Positions 1 to 7,614 of a stretch of DNA of 19,891 nucleotides are shown in pieces. Under the pieces are notes generated by a model that was given only the letters and a program-made list of their open reading frames with translations, searched no databases and was not told the origin of the DNA. The stretch is from contig CAAHEN010000114.1 of assembly GCA_900772575.1 (NCBI GenBank), positions 1-19,891 on the forward strand, read 5' to 3'. This DNA is from Bacteroidaceae bacterium. Its GTDB lineage: Bacteria > Bacteroidota > Bacteroidia > Bacteroidales > Bacteroidaceae. The first letter of the stretch is position 1. Each line of letters opens with the position of its first letter. The translations under genes were made by a program, and so were the position numbers.

Positions 1-1
1 A

Positions 2-1735
2 GACCTGCGGAAGGTCTTTGCCGACACCGCCATTGTGCCGGAGGGCCTCAGGGTGGTCTTCATGCAGGGCGATCACGACAACTATGACGCCAATGGGCAG
101 GCCAACTACCTCAGTTACACCGGCCAGCCGCTCGACCAGTTCCTTGACATCAAGGGTTACCCTTTCATCACGTTCAGCATCCGTGGACGACGCGGCTATG
201 ATGGCTATGGCGATGTGGAGCGCACCTACCTGGAGCGACAGCTTGAGCGTGCGGCCCGCCTCTATCCCGGAAAGCCCATTTTCGTTTTCACGCACGTGCC
301 CACCTATGGCACGGTCTATGGCTCGTGCGCCGGAGAGGGCGGCTGGGGCACGCGCTTGCTCGCCGACATTGTGGAGAAGTACCCACAGGTCGTCCTCTTC
401 AGCGGCCACTCCCATTTCCCCCTGTCCGACCCCCGCTCTATCCATCAAGGACGCTTCACGAGTGTCAATGTGGGCTCCTCGACCTATGCTGAGATAGAGC
501 CCGACTGTGTGGACGAAGGGATCCACCCGGCAGACTATGAAAACGTCACAGAGGGCCTCATCGTCAGTGCCGATGCCAGTGACAACCTCACTTTGCAGCG
601 CTGGGACACTTTCAGGGACGAAGAGATTCTTCCCCGCTGGCAGGTCTGCGCACCCCATGACGGCACCGCCTTCACCTATCAGAACCGCACAAGCGGCAAG
701 GCGCCATGGTTTGCCGTGACCGACAGCGTCAGTCTGGATGACGTGACGGAGACGGGCTGCACGGTCAGTTTTCCCCGTGCCACGGGTGAGGAGCCGGTTC
801 ACCACTACGTTGTGGAGCTCCGCGACGCAGACAGTGCGGTCGTGGCCCGGCAGACCTGCTTCTCGGGCTATTATCTCAACAGCCAGCGCCCCGTGCGGTT
901 CACGCTCCGCTTCTCGGGTGTCAGCAGTGAGACGGCCCTGACCGTCAATGTCACCGCTATTGATGCCTACGGTGCCGCCTCAGCGCCACTGTGCAGCCGG
1001 CCCTTCCACACACCGGTTTACACCCCCGACCCCACGGTCAAGGCTCCTGTGGCCGATCTCATCGACCTCGTCTGGAACAGCGAGGGCCAGTGTACCGACG
1101 TCTCGCCACAGCGCAACGCCGTTACGACGGGCACATCGCGTCCATCGACGGCGTTCAGTGCCGACTATGCCTGCTATGTCCCGACGTTCACTGGCGAGAG
1201 CCAGAGCTTCTACAGCATCAGCTATGCCGGCAACGCCACGCTACAGTCCGCGTTCCAGCGAGCCTTTTCCTTTGAGACCGTCTATCGGCCGGCTGACACG
1301 CGCAATGTCTGTGTCATGAGTGCGCAAGAAAGCGGTGGTGCGGGCATTGAGCAGGCTTCCGGCGGCAACATTCGCTTCTACGCCTACGTGGGCGGCAGCT
1401 ATAAGGTGCTCAAGGGCACCGTCGACGCTGAACCGGGCAAGGCCTATCACGTCGTGGCCACTTATGACGCCGCAGCGGGCAAGACTTGCCTCTATGTGAA
1501 CGGCAAACCCGCCGGTGAGATGGAGGCTGTGGGCACCCTGACCTTCCCCGCCAGCACGGTGGCCCATTGGGTAGCCATCGGCGGTGATGCCGCTCCGGGC
1601 AGCTACGTGCAGTACGCGCTCAAGGGCGAAGTGGCCAGGGCACGCATGTACAGTCACGCGCTCAGTCGCGACGAGGTATCCGCACTCTATCGCCAACTCA
1701 CTTTCCCCCACCCTCAAGCAAACCAACAGCCATGA
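2..1735 (+). CDS. Calcineurin-like metallophosphoesterase with C-terminal LamG-like domain (5' partial)
   Basis: The frame is open from the window edge, so the true start, any signal peptide and the first metal-binding motifs lie outside; 577 codons are visible. Residue numbers count from the first complete codon. GDHD at 23-26 matches the GNHD metal/substrate motif of calcineurin-like phosphoesterases. It is followed by FTHVP (histidine 98) and GHSH (135-138), the last two metal-site motifs of the family. Then comes a beta-rich, fibronectin-III-like stretch (about 220-330). A concanavalin A/LamG-like domain follows (about 350-575), with the typical pattern of alternating strands around YHVVATYD, CLYVNGKPAGE and ALSRDEVSALY near the end. 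The family hydrolyses phosphomono- or diesters; the substrate is not readable here. The stop overlaps the next start codon (ATGA), so the two genes are probably translationally coupled. The family call is firm; secretion is inferred from the LamG domain and the neighbours. Confidence 0.88.
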   Translation, partial: DLRKVFADTAIVPEGLRVVFMQGDHDNYDANGQANYLSYTGQPLDQFLDIKGYPFITFSIRGRRGYDGYGDVERTYLERQLERAARLYPGKPIFVFTHVPTYGTVYGSCAGEGGWGTRLLADIVEKYPQVVLFSGHSHFPLSDPRSIHQGRFTSVNVGSSTYAEIEPDCVDEGIHPADYENVTEGLIVSADASDNLTLQRWDTFRDEEILPRWQVCAPHDGTAFTYQNRTSGKAPWFAVTDSVSLDDVTETGCTVSFPRATGEEPVHHYVVELRDADSAVVARQTCFSGYYLNSQRPVRFTLRFSGVSSETALTVNVTAIDAYGAASAPLCSRPFHTPVYTPDPTVKAPVADLIDLVWNSEGQCTDVSPQRNAVTTGTSRPSTAFSADYACYVPTFTGESQSFYSISYAGNATLQSAFQRAFSFETVYRPADTRNVCVMSAQESGGAGIEQASGGNIRFYAYVGGSYKVLKGTVDAEPGKAYHVVATYDAAAGKTCLYVNGKPAGEMEAVGTLTFPASTVAHWVAIGGDAAPGSYVQYALKGEVARARMYSHALSRDEVSALYRQLTFPHPQANQQP

Positions 1736-2958
1736 ACAGATGTCTCTTTTTCTTCTTCCTGCTCTTGACCTTGGTGGGCACAGCCATGGGCCAGCAGCCC
1801 ACACTGAGCACCGCTGCCGATCCCGCTTGGTTTTACATCCAGGTGCTTGGTGACGGCGACCGCACGGATCGTGTGATGACCGTCACGTCCGACGGTGATG
1901 TCTATGGCCGTCCGCTCCTCACTTCGAACGACATGGCCGTGGCGGCCACCCAATTATGGCGGGCGGAGCGCTCTGGCACCGGCTATTTGTTCTACAACCG
2001 TGCCACAGGCAGCCGCCTGGCCTTGCGCTATGACCGTGACCGCACCATCGCTATCGCCACGACGCTGGCCGACGCCACACGCTGTGTGTTCACGCTCAGC
2101 CGGGCAGCCCAGGGCCATGGCGACTACCTGAATATCGTCGCCTCCACCACGCCACCGGGCGCTGATGCCGATGAGGTCTACCTGCACCAGGCCAACAGCG
2201 GTGGCGGTCGTGATTATGCCATCATGCAGGTCGGCGCGGCTTATGCCGGCAGCGAGAACAGTGCCTTTCGCTTCGTGCCTTTTGAGGACTTCGACATCAA
2301 GGTGAGCGACGAGGCGTCCACACACTGGTATCGTCTGGTCTGTACCGCCGATGGCCGCTGTGCCGCTGTGGCGGCGGACAGTTCGGCGCGGCCCTTCGTG
2401 CTCGTGGAGAGCGACGAGGCCAGCGCTGCGCAACAGTGGAAGGTGCTGGAGGACGCGGCGGGCCGGCTGACACTCGTCAACCGCCTCACGTCGAAGGCGC
2501 TCGGCACGGAGACTGTGGCCGACGGCATGTACAACATGGTACCGTCTGTTGTCCTTGGCGCCGGGCCAGTGGCTTGGACACCGACCTACGTTGGCTCCGG
2601 ACAGTACACGCTCAGTGCCGCAGAGTCTGATGGCATCACGCGCTATCTCTGTGCCGCCACGCCGGGCAGTCCCGCCCCCGAACTTCCGGCTGGCGACCGC
2701 CGTGACTCTCCTTTCGCCTGGCGCTTCCGCCTGGTGGAGACGGTGGCCACTGGCATGACCTCTCCCCTCCCCGACCGCGACGTCGCCGACGGTCTCTTGC
2801 GCGTCAGTGCCAGTCGTGGCATCATCACCGTCGAGGGCCATCGGCACTTCGCCGTTCACACCGCCGCTGGGCAGCGCGTCAGCGCGGCGCGCCCCCTCCC
2901 TCCCGGTCTTTATCTTGTCAGTGCTGGCGGTCTGGCGGCGAAAGTCCTCGTGGAGTGA
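1732..2958 (+). CDS. Secreted protein with two ricin-like modules and T9SS-like sorting tail
   Basis: This 408-residue protein starts with a clear signal peptide (MNRCLFFFFLLLTLVGTAMG, then QQP). Two related segments follow. The first (about 28-100) runs from WFYIQVLG through QLWRAERSGTGYLFYNRATG. The second (about 198-265) runs from HWYRLVCTADGR through QQWKVLEDAAGRLTLVNRLT. The spaced Q-x-W and 'L/F-x-N-R-x-T' patterns resemble ricin-type beta-trefoil carbohydrate-binding repeats. The last ~55 residues end in FAVHTAAGQRV, then LPPGLYLVSAGGLAAKVLVE, which looks like a type A T9SS C-terminal sorting domain. No catalytic motif was recognised. It overlaps the phosphoesterase gene by 4 bp, so it may be a surface-anchored binding or accessory protein for that enzyme. 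Gene and export are firm; the lectin-like assignment is tentative. Confidence 0.8.
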   Translation: MNRCLFFFFLLLTLVGTAMGQQPTLSTAADPAWFYIQVLGDGDRTDRVMTVTSDGDVYGRPLLTSNDMAVAATQLWRAERSGTGYLFYNRATGSRLALRYDRDRTIAIATTLADATRCVFTLSRAAQGHGDYLNIVASTTPPGADADEVYLHQANSGGGRDYAIMQVGAAYAGSENSAFRFVPFEDFDIKVSDEASTHWYRLVCTADGRCAAVAADSSARPFVLVESDEASAAQQWKVLEDAAGRLTLVNRLTSKALGTETVADGMYNMVPSVVLGAGPVAWTPTYVGSGQYTLSAAESDGITRYLCAATPGSPAPELPAGDRRDSPFAWRFRLVETVATGMTSPLPDRDVADGLLRVSASRGIITVEGHRHFAVHTAAGQRVSAARPLPPGLYLVSAGGLAAKVLVE

Positions 2959-3003
2959 GGCGAGCGGGCCAGGAGCCACCTCAATTGCAAACTATACTAT
3001 CTA

Positions 3004-4470
3004 ATGAAGATTTCAGTGATGAACCGAAAGTTTTTGCTCACGGCCATAGTGACCTGTATGGCTTTGATGTTTACCGGTTGTACGAAGGACGAGTACAACG
3101 ACCAGGTCATTCTCTTCGCCCCCGACACCCTGCGGCTTTGCGGCGATGGCGATATTCGCGAACTCAAATTCCTTTCGTCGGGTACGGCCGATACGCGGTT
3201 GCAATCGGATGCCGCGTGGCTGACGCTCAATGAGGAACGGATCGGCCCGGCCTTGCACTGCGACCTCGTGGCCGCCACCAACACCACGGGTGCAGTGCGC
3301 CAGAGTGTGCTGACCATCAGTCATGGTGCGGCCTCGCGTGAAGTGGTGGTTCGCCAGGGAGAGGCGACAGATGTAAGCCCTTTTCTCAAGCTCGATGCCG
3401 TGTCGAACGCCCTGCCCAATGCCGGTGGACACGCCACGTTGCGTCTGCTGAGCAATGCTGGCTGGAAAGTTTCAGTACCCGAGACGGCAGACTGGATCAC
3501 GATTGATGAAGGCCGGACAACTGGAAACGGGCCGGCTATCATTGGCCTTACGGCGGCTCCCAACACCGATGTCAATACGCCGCGCATGGCTACACTGACT
3601 ATCTCGCTGACTGATGTGCCCGACGTGAAGCAAGAGGTCGTCGTGCGCCAAGATGCTTATGCCGAGACACTTTCTCTTTCGGCTGCGTCGCTCACTTTCG
3701 GTAAGGAGCAGGGCAGCCGTGCCTCTCTCATCGTCCGTACCACGGCAGACTGGCAATTGGCCGATGTCCCTGCCTGGCTCAGCGCCGACAAGCTGCAGTC
3801 CTCTGGTTTCATGCAGCGCGACACCATCACCTTTACTGCTACGGCGCCCAATAGCACCGACCAAGCCCGTTCCGCCACCGTCCGCCTCATGGCCGGCAGC
3901 ACAGAACTGGCCACCATTCACGTGGAACAGGGCGCCGAGAGCATCACACAGTTCAGCCTCTCGGAAGACAATGTGCGTGTCAGCACGTTTCAGAGTGGCG
4001 ACGGGAGCATCGGCAATCTCTTCGACGGCGATCCGTCCACTTACTTCACGACCTATTGGAACAGCTACGACGTGACTGTTCCGCAATGGATTGTCGTGGA
4101 TCTGGGTGAAGAAGCCATTGACAAGGTGTGCTTCCGCTACCAGAACCGCAACAAACTGGACTACGTGCCATCGCGCGTGTTGCTGCAAGTGACGGACGAA
4201 GGTGTGAAGAGTGCGCCATGGCAGAAGGAAGGCGACGCTTACACGGATGCCGATCGCGCGTGGCGCACGGTGGCCGCTTATGAGGGGGAACAATGGTGTC
4301 CGGTGAAGGCCGGCGCAGCTTCAGGTGATCTTGTCGGACAGGCCGAAAAGAAGTACCGATACTGGCGCTTCTATGTGGAGAAAGCACGGCAGAACCCCAC
4401 TTACGCGGAAAGTTATCCGAACGCTTTCTGTTTCCAAATCAGCGAACTCCAGCTATATCTTTACCATTAA
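3004..4470 (+). CDS. BACON (x3) and F5/8C (discoidin)-domain lipoprotein
   Basis: This 488-residue lipoprotein has a hydrophobic signal ending in LMFTGC, with the lipidated Cys at residue 26. The Cys is followed by TKDE, which fits the K-(D/E)2 type of surface-export signal described in Bacteroidetes lipoproteins. An alternative ATG at 3019 (MNRKFLL) would give a more compact signal peptide. Three BACON-type beta-sandwich repeats lie at about 40-120, 126-220 and 221-311. Each carries a W-L/I-x-x aromatic motif and ends in the hallmark V-x-R/E-Q-G/D strand (VVVRQGEA, VVVRQDAY, IHVEQGAE). The C-terminal domain (about 315-488) is F5/8C-like: NLFDGDPSTYF, then PQWIVVDLGE, ending FQISELQLYLY. BACON and discoidin domains usually bind glycans or other surface polymers. 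No catalytic motif was seen. It sits 45 bp after the previous gene and 14 bp before the EEP gene, suggesting a substrate-binding partner role. Confidence 0.87.
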   Translation: MKISVMNRKFLLTAIVTCMALMFTGCTKDEYNDQVILFAPDTLRLCGDGDIRELKFLSSGTADTRLQSDAAWLTLNEERIGPALHCDLVAATNTTGAVRQSVLTISHGAASREVVVRQGEATDVSPFLKLDAVSNALPNAGGHATLRLLSNAGWKVSVPETADWITIDEGRTTGNGPAIIGLTAAPNTDVNTPRMATLTISLTDVPDVKQEVVVRQDAYAETLSLSAASLTFGKEQGSRASLIVRTTADWQLADVPAWLSADKLQSSGFMQRDTITFTATAPNSTDQARSATVRLMAGSTELATIHVEQGAESITQFSLSEDNVRVSTFQSGDGSIGNLFDGDPSTYFTTYWNSYDVTVPQWIVVDLGEEAIDKVCFRYQNRNKLDYVPSRVLLQVTDEGVKSAPWQKEGDAYTDADRAWRTVAAYEGEQWCPVKAGAASGDLVGQAEKKYRYWRFYVEKARQNPTYAESYPNAFCFQISELQLYLYH

Positions 4471-4484
4471 CCACCCCCCCCTAT

Positions 4485-5795
4485 ATGCTACGTCATTTAT
4501 TTTTCATTCTCTCTATGGTCGCAGTGCTCTCGGCCTGCTCCACCGATTATTCAGACAACGACATTCTGGCCGGCACACAACGCATTGGCTACAGCCTGAC
4601 GCTTCCGGCCTCACAGCAACAATGTGTCTGTCCCCTGCGTGAGCGTTCACCTTGGCAGGTGGCCCGCACGGCAGGCGAAGGCCTGCGCCTCTCGGCCATG
4701 AGGGGCGAGGCGGACGATCCGCTCGTAGTGGATTTTGACGCCAAAGCCGAAGGGACGGCCACCATCGAGGTCAGGCATGCCACGGGGACGACGGAGACCG
4801 TCTCCATCGTCCGTACGGCTGAAGGTGAGGCCGTGACGTTGCGTGTCCTACAGTTCAACGTATGGCAGGAAGGTACGATGGTGGACGGCGGCTATGAGGC
4901 CATCGTCGGCGAAATAGCCCGTCTGCAACCCGACTTTGTCACGCTCAGTGAGGTGCGCAACTATTCCGGCACCGATTTCACTGCCCGTCTTGTGAAGAGC
5001 CTGGAGAAGTTCGGCCTGCGTTATACGAGCAGCCGCAGCGACGACACAGGCCTGCTCTCACGCCACGGCATGGTGGCTTTCAGCAATGTGACTGACGACA
5101 ACGGTACTGTCAACAAGCTCGTCACTACCGTGGCTGGGCGTCGCATTGCCGTCTACACCGCCCACCTTGACTATACACACTATGCCTGCTATTATCCGCG
5201 TGGCTACGACGGCACGTCGTGGGCCAAGCTCGACGCTCCGGTCACGGATATCGACGCCATTCAGAAGATGAACCTAGCCTCCTTGCGCGACGAAGAAATC
5301 GCCGCCTTCATTGCCGATGCCGACGTGGAACGCGAGCGTGGCACGCTGGTGCTTTTGGGCGGCGACTTCAACGAGCCTTCTCACCTCGACTGGACTTACG
5401 ATACGCGACAGCTCTACGACCATCATGGCGTGGTCTACAATTGGGACACCTCCATGGCGCTTCAGAATGCCGGTTATGTAGACAGCTATCGGCACCTCTT
5501 CCCTTCAGCCGTCACCCATCCGGGCTTCACTTACCCATCCGACAATCTGAAGGCTTCTGTCAGCAAACTTTCGTGGGCGCCTGAGGCCGACGAGCGCGAG
5601 CGCATTGACTTCATCTATTACGGCCCCGACGTGCGCTGGACGGCCACCTCTGCCGCCATCGTTGGACCACGCGGCAGTATCGTGCGCGGCCAACGTGTCA
5701 CAGAACAGACGGATGACACTTTCATCACACCGCAAGCCACTTGGCCCAGCGATCATAAGGCCCTCCTCATCGAAATGACCATCGCGCGGGAATGA
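4485..5795 (+). CDS. Endonuclease/exonuclease/phosphatase (EEP) family lipoprotein
   Basis: This 436-residue lipoprotein begins MLRHLFFILSMVAVLSAC, with the lipidated Cys at 18 followed by the acidic STDYSDND, consistent with surface display. Residues about 25-115 form a beta-rich linker that may be a degenerate BACON domain. The EEP (DNase I/sphingomyelinase-like) fold covers about 118-435. Its catalytic set is complete: N125 in LQFNVW, E156 in LSEVRN, H227 in TAHLDY, D294 and N296 in GGDFNEP, D375 in RIDFIYY, and S422-D423-H424 in WPSDHKAL. Family members cleave phosphodiester or phosphomonoester bonds in DNA, phosphoinositides, sphingomyelin or similar compounds; the substrate cannot be assigned here. 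It is the last gene of the + strand run and is followed by a strong palindrome. The family call is very secure. Confidence 0.92.
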   Translation: MLRHLFFILSMVAVLSACSTDYSDNDILAGTQRIGYSLTLPASQQQCVCPLRERSPWQVARTAGEGLRLSAMRGEADDPLVVDFDAKAEGTATIEVRHATGTTETVSIVRTAEGEAVTLRVLQFNVWQEGTMVDGGYEAIVGEIARLQPDFVTLSEVRNYSGTDFTARLVKSLEKFGLRYTSSRSDDTGLLSRHGMVAFSNVTDDNGTVNKLVTTVAGRRIAVYTAHLDYTHYACYYPRGYDGTSWAKLDAPVTDIDAIQKMNLASLRDEEIAAFIADADVERERGTLVLLGGDFNEPSHLDWTYDTRQLYDHHGVVYNWDTSMALQNAGYVDSYRHLFPSAVTHPGFTYPSDNLKASVSKLSWAPEADERERIDFIYYGPDVRWTATSAAIVGPRGSIVRGQRVTEQTDDTFITPQATWPSDHKALLIEMTIARE

Positions 5796-5895
5796 TCTTC
5801 CGTCCTGCTCCGCTGCACCCTGTTCCATACGGTGAGGCAGGGCCGCAGGTCGGGGACAAAGGTGGCCGTGCCGTAAGGCCGTCAGACGTCGCTGC

Positions 5896-5943
5896 AGCAG
5901 AAAGAGGGACAGTTCTAAATTTTGAACTGTCCCTCTTTCTGCT
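5896..5943. terminator. Perfect 20-bp palindrome between convergent genes
   Basis: The arms 5896-5915 and 5924-5943 are exactly complementary over 20 bp, with an 8-nt loop (TAAATTTT). It lies between the 3' ends of the EEP gene (+) and the calycin-like gene (-), where a bidirectional terminator is expected. No unpaired T-run follows either arm outside the stem, so this is not a textbook intrinsic terminator. An extragenic palindromic repeat is an alternative. The rest of the 162-bp gap (5796-5957) shows nothing else. Confidence 0.7.
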
Positions 5944-5957
5944 AATGTGTGCCGCTA

Positions 5958-6596
5958 TCAGCGTACCAGCGTCTTCTTGCCGTCGACGATGTAGAGGCCT
6001 TTAGGCAGATTGGCGTTGACACTGTCAGCCACGCGGATACCGCTGAGCGTGTAGACGCCGCGCTGCGGAGCGGCGGTCTCTGCCGCCTGCGGGGCAGTGC
6101 CGATACCGGTAGTGCCGGCCTTCTTGCCTTTGAAGAGGACGTAGATGGGTGTCTTGACGTTGGCGGACTGTATCCAGTAGACTGGTACGTAGGCGATGAT
6201 GGAGTCGCCCTTGACGTAGCTGCGTTGCGAGTCCAGTGTGGCGGTGGCCTCGATCACGCCGCCCAGGAACTTGAAGGTCACGGTGTCGTTCACGGCGAAA
6301 GTATAGTTGTCCTCACCCTTGTTCAGGCCGATGCCTGGCAGGGCGATGTCGCCGAGCTGCATGCCCGCGAATGAGAAGTTGGGCAGCTTGAAGTCCACCT
6401 TTCCGGCTGTGGTGGCGGCGGTCACGGAGACGTTGGCGGCCTTGTCGGCCAGCGTGTTCGCGTCGTAGATCTCTTCGCCGAGCGCTACGTAGAGCTCGCC
6501 GGTGTAGTCGCCTACGACAGCGCTGACATCAGTCTGCGCTGAGAGCGAGACCGTGAGGCTGAAGGCGGCCACGAGGGTCAGTAGAATTTTTTTCAT
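5958..6596 (-). CDS. Calycin-like secreted protein with T9SS-like C-terminus
   Basis: This 212-residue protein has a clean signal peptide (MKKILLTLVAAFSLTVSLSAQ). The body from VGDYTGELYVALGEE to about residue 150 is a beta-rich, single-domain fold resembling the Bacteroidetes calycin-like family (PF13944), whose members have lipocalin-type barrels and mostly unknown ligands. The C-terminus, RGVYTLSGIRVADSVN followed by LPKGLYIVDGKKTLVR, matches the pattern of type A T9SS sorting domains. The start is preceded by an A/C-rich leader (AACAACCAACCACTC) and no Shine-Dalgarno sequence. No TAnnTTTG promoter box was seen in the 150-bp gap upstream, so it is probably the last gene of the PCMD / beta-barrel unit. 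Function is unknown beyond export and fold. Confidence 0.8.
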   Translation of the reverse strand: MKKILLTLVAAFSLTVSLSAQTDVSAVVGDYTGELYVALGEEIYDANTLADKAANVSVTAATTAGKVDFKLPNFSFAGMQLGDIALPGIGLNKGEDNYTFAVNDTVTFKFLGGVIEATATLDSQRSYVKGDSIIAYVPVYWIQSANVKTPIYVLFKGKKAGTTGIGTAPQAAETAAPQRGVYTLSGIRVADSVNANLPKGLYIVDGKKTLVR

Positions 6597-6718
6597 GAGT
6601 GGTTGGTTGTTTAGTTTATGATGTTGAGATGTGTTTGTGCCTGTGCAGCGTCTTCTCCGCGAGCGCGGGTGGGGTGTCGATGGGATAGGGCGAAGGATTC
6701 TTTTGGGCTCCCGGATGC

Positions 6719-6758
6719 CCGGCCCCTGTCAGAACACACCGGCCCTTGTCAGAACACA
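6719..6758 (-). repeat. 20-bp tandem duplication spanning a stop codon
   Basis: Two adjacent copies, 6719-6738 and 6739-6758, differ at one position (CCGGCCCCTG.. against CCGGCCCTTG..; both end TCAGAACACA). The right copy contains the stop codon and last codons of the beta-barrel gene (stop at 6749-6751); the left copy lies just downstream. It looks like a recent slippage duplication of the gene's 3' end. Confidence 0.8.
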
Positions 6759-7543
6759 TAGGCAAAGCCCACTGTGGCGTAGATGGGGTAGAGGGCGAAG
6801 GTGACGCTCTCGAAGTCGCTGGGGAAGATGCCGTTGAAACCCCATTTGAGGGTGGCGGAGACGGCCAGGTGCTTGTAGGCGCGAAACTCGCCACCGAGCT
6901 GCAAGCCCCAGTTGAAGCGGCGCAGGTCGTTGGAGAAGTCGTAAGTGGCGCGGGCCACCTCGGCCTTCTCACCGGTCGGGTTCTGGTCGCGGATATAGCC
7001 GTCGTAGGCCTCACCGGTGAAACTGCCGTCCATCATCCATGAGAAGTAGGGGCCGGCGGCCACCTCCCAGCGCTGGCCGATGGCATAGGTGGCCAGTACG
7101 GGAAATGTCAGGTAGTTGTTGTCTACGCTGGTCTTCACCTTGCCTGTCCAGGCGCCGACCACGCGTCCCGAGCCGTCGGCGTTGACCGCCTCCATGTGGT
7201 AGTTCTTGACGCTGGCGTCGGTGTCCATGCCCTTGGTCTCCAAGCAGAGGCCGATGGCTATGCCCCACGGCGTCTTGCCGATCTGCTTGTGGACATTGCC
7301 TTCGAGGGCGATGTTGAGGCCCGGTTTGTAGCTCTTGATGCTGCGTATTTCGCGCGGCATGGGCAGTGGTGAGGTACCGCCGATATTGACGCCGGCGCCC
7401 AGACGCACGTGCCAGCCCTTGATGGCGGCGCGGAGCAGGTTGTTGTCGGTGTCACTGGCTGAGGTGCGGACGCTGCCGTCCGTCTGGGCGGCGAGGCTGA
7501 GGGCCATGAAGGCGCCGATGATTATGGAGATGGTTCTAAGCAT
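6749..7543 (-). CDS. Outer-membrane beta-barrel protein (PorT/OMP_b-brl-like)
   Basis: I chose the ATG at 7543, giving a 264-residue protein with a normal signal peptide (MLRTISIIIGAFMALSLAAQ). An in-frame GTG at 7618 would put 25 charged residues before the signal and is unlikely, although it overlaps the upstream stop. The mature part has the amphipathic alternation of a small porin-like barrel: repeated W/Y/F-ending strands such as WHVRLGAGVNIGG, WGIAIGLCLETKG, YLTFPVLATYAIG, WEVAAGPYFSWMMDG and LAVSATLKWGFNG. It ends with ATVGFAYVF. A terminal Phe with preceding aromatic residues is the usual BAM recognition signal for outer-membrane insertion. It lies 71 bp after the PCMD lipoprotein and upstream of the calycin-like gene. 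Ligand and function are unknown. Confidence 0.82.
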   Translation of the reverse strand: MLRTISIIIGAFMALSLAAQTDGSVRTSASDTDNNLLRAAIKGWHVRLGAGVNIGGTSPLPMPREIRSIKSYKPGLNIALEGNVHKQIGKTPWGIAIGLCLETKGMDTDASVKNYHMEAVNADGSGRVVGAWTGKVKTSVDNNYLTFPVLATYAIGQRWEVAAGPYFSWMMDGSFTGEAYDGYIRDQNPTGEKAEVARATYDFSNDLRRFNWGLQLGGEFRAYKHLAVSATLKWGFNGIFPSDFESVTFALYPIYATVGFAYVF

Positions 7544-7614
7544 GGCTGTGTGTGTGGCGTTGCGGGCGTTGTGGCATTTAGGCGTGAGGGACAGGGTGGG
7601 GGAGAGGGTTTCTC

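Noticed and set aside
1954..2979. Antisense 341-residue ORF over the ricin-like gene
   Set aside because: It is Arg/His/Gly-rich, with no start context or motifs; the sense strand has a signal peptide and a T9SS-like tail.
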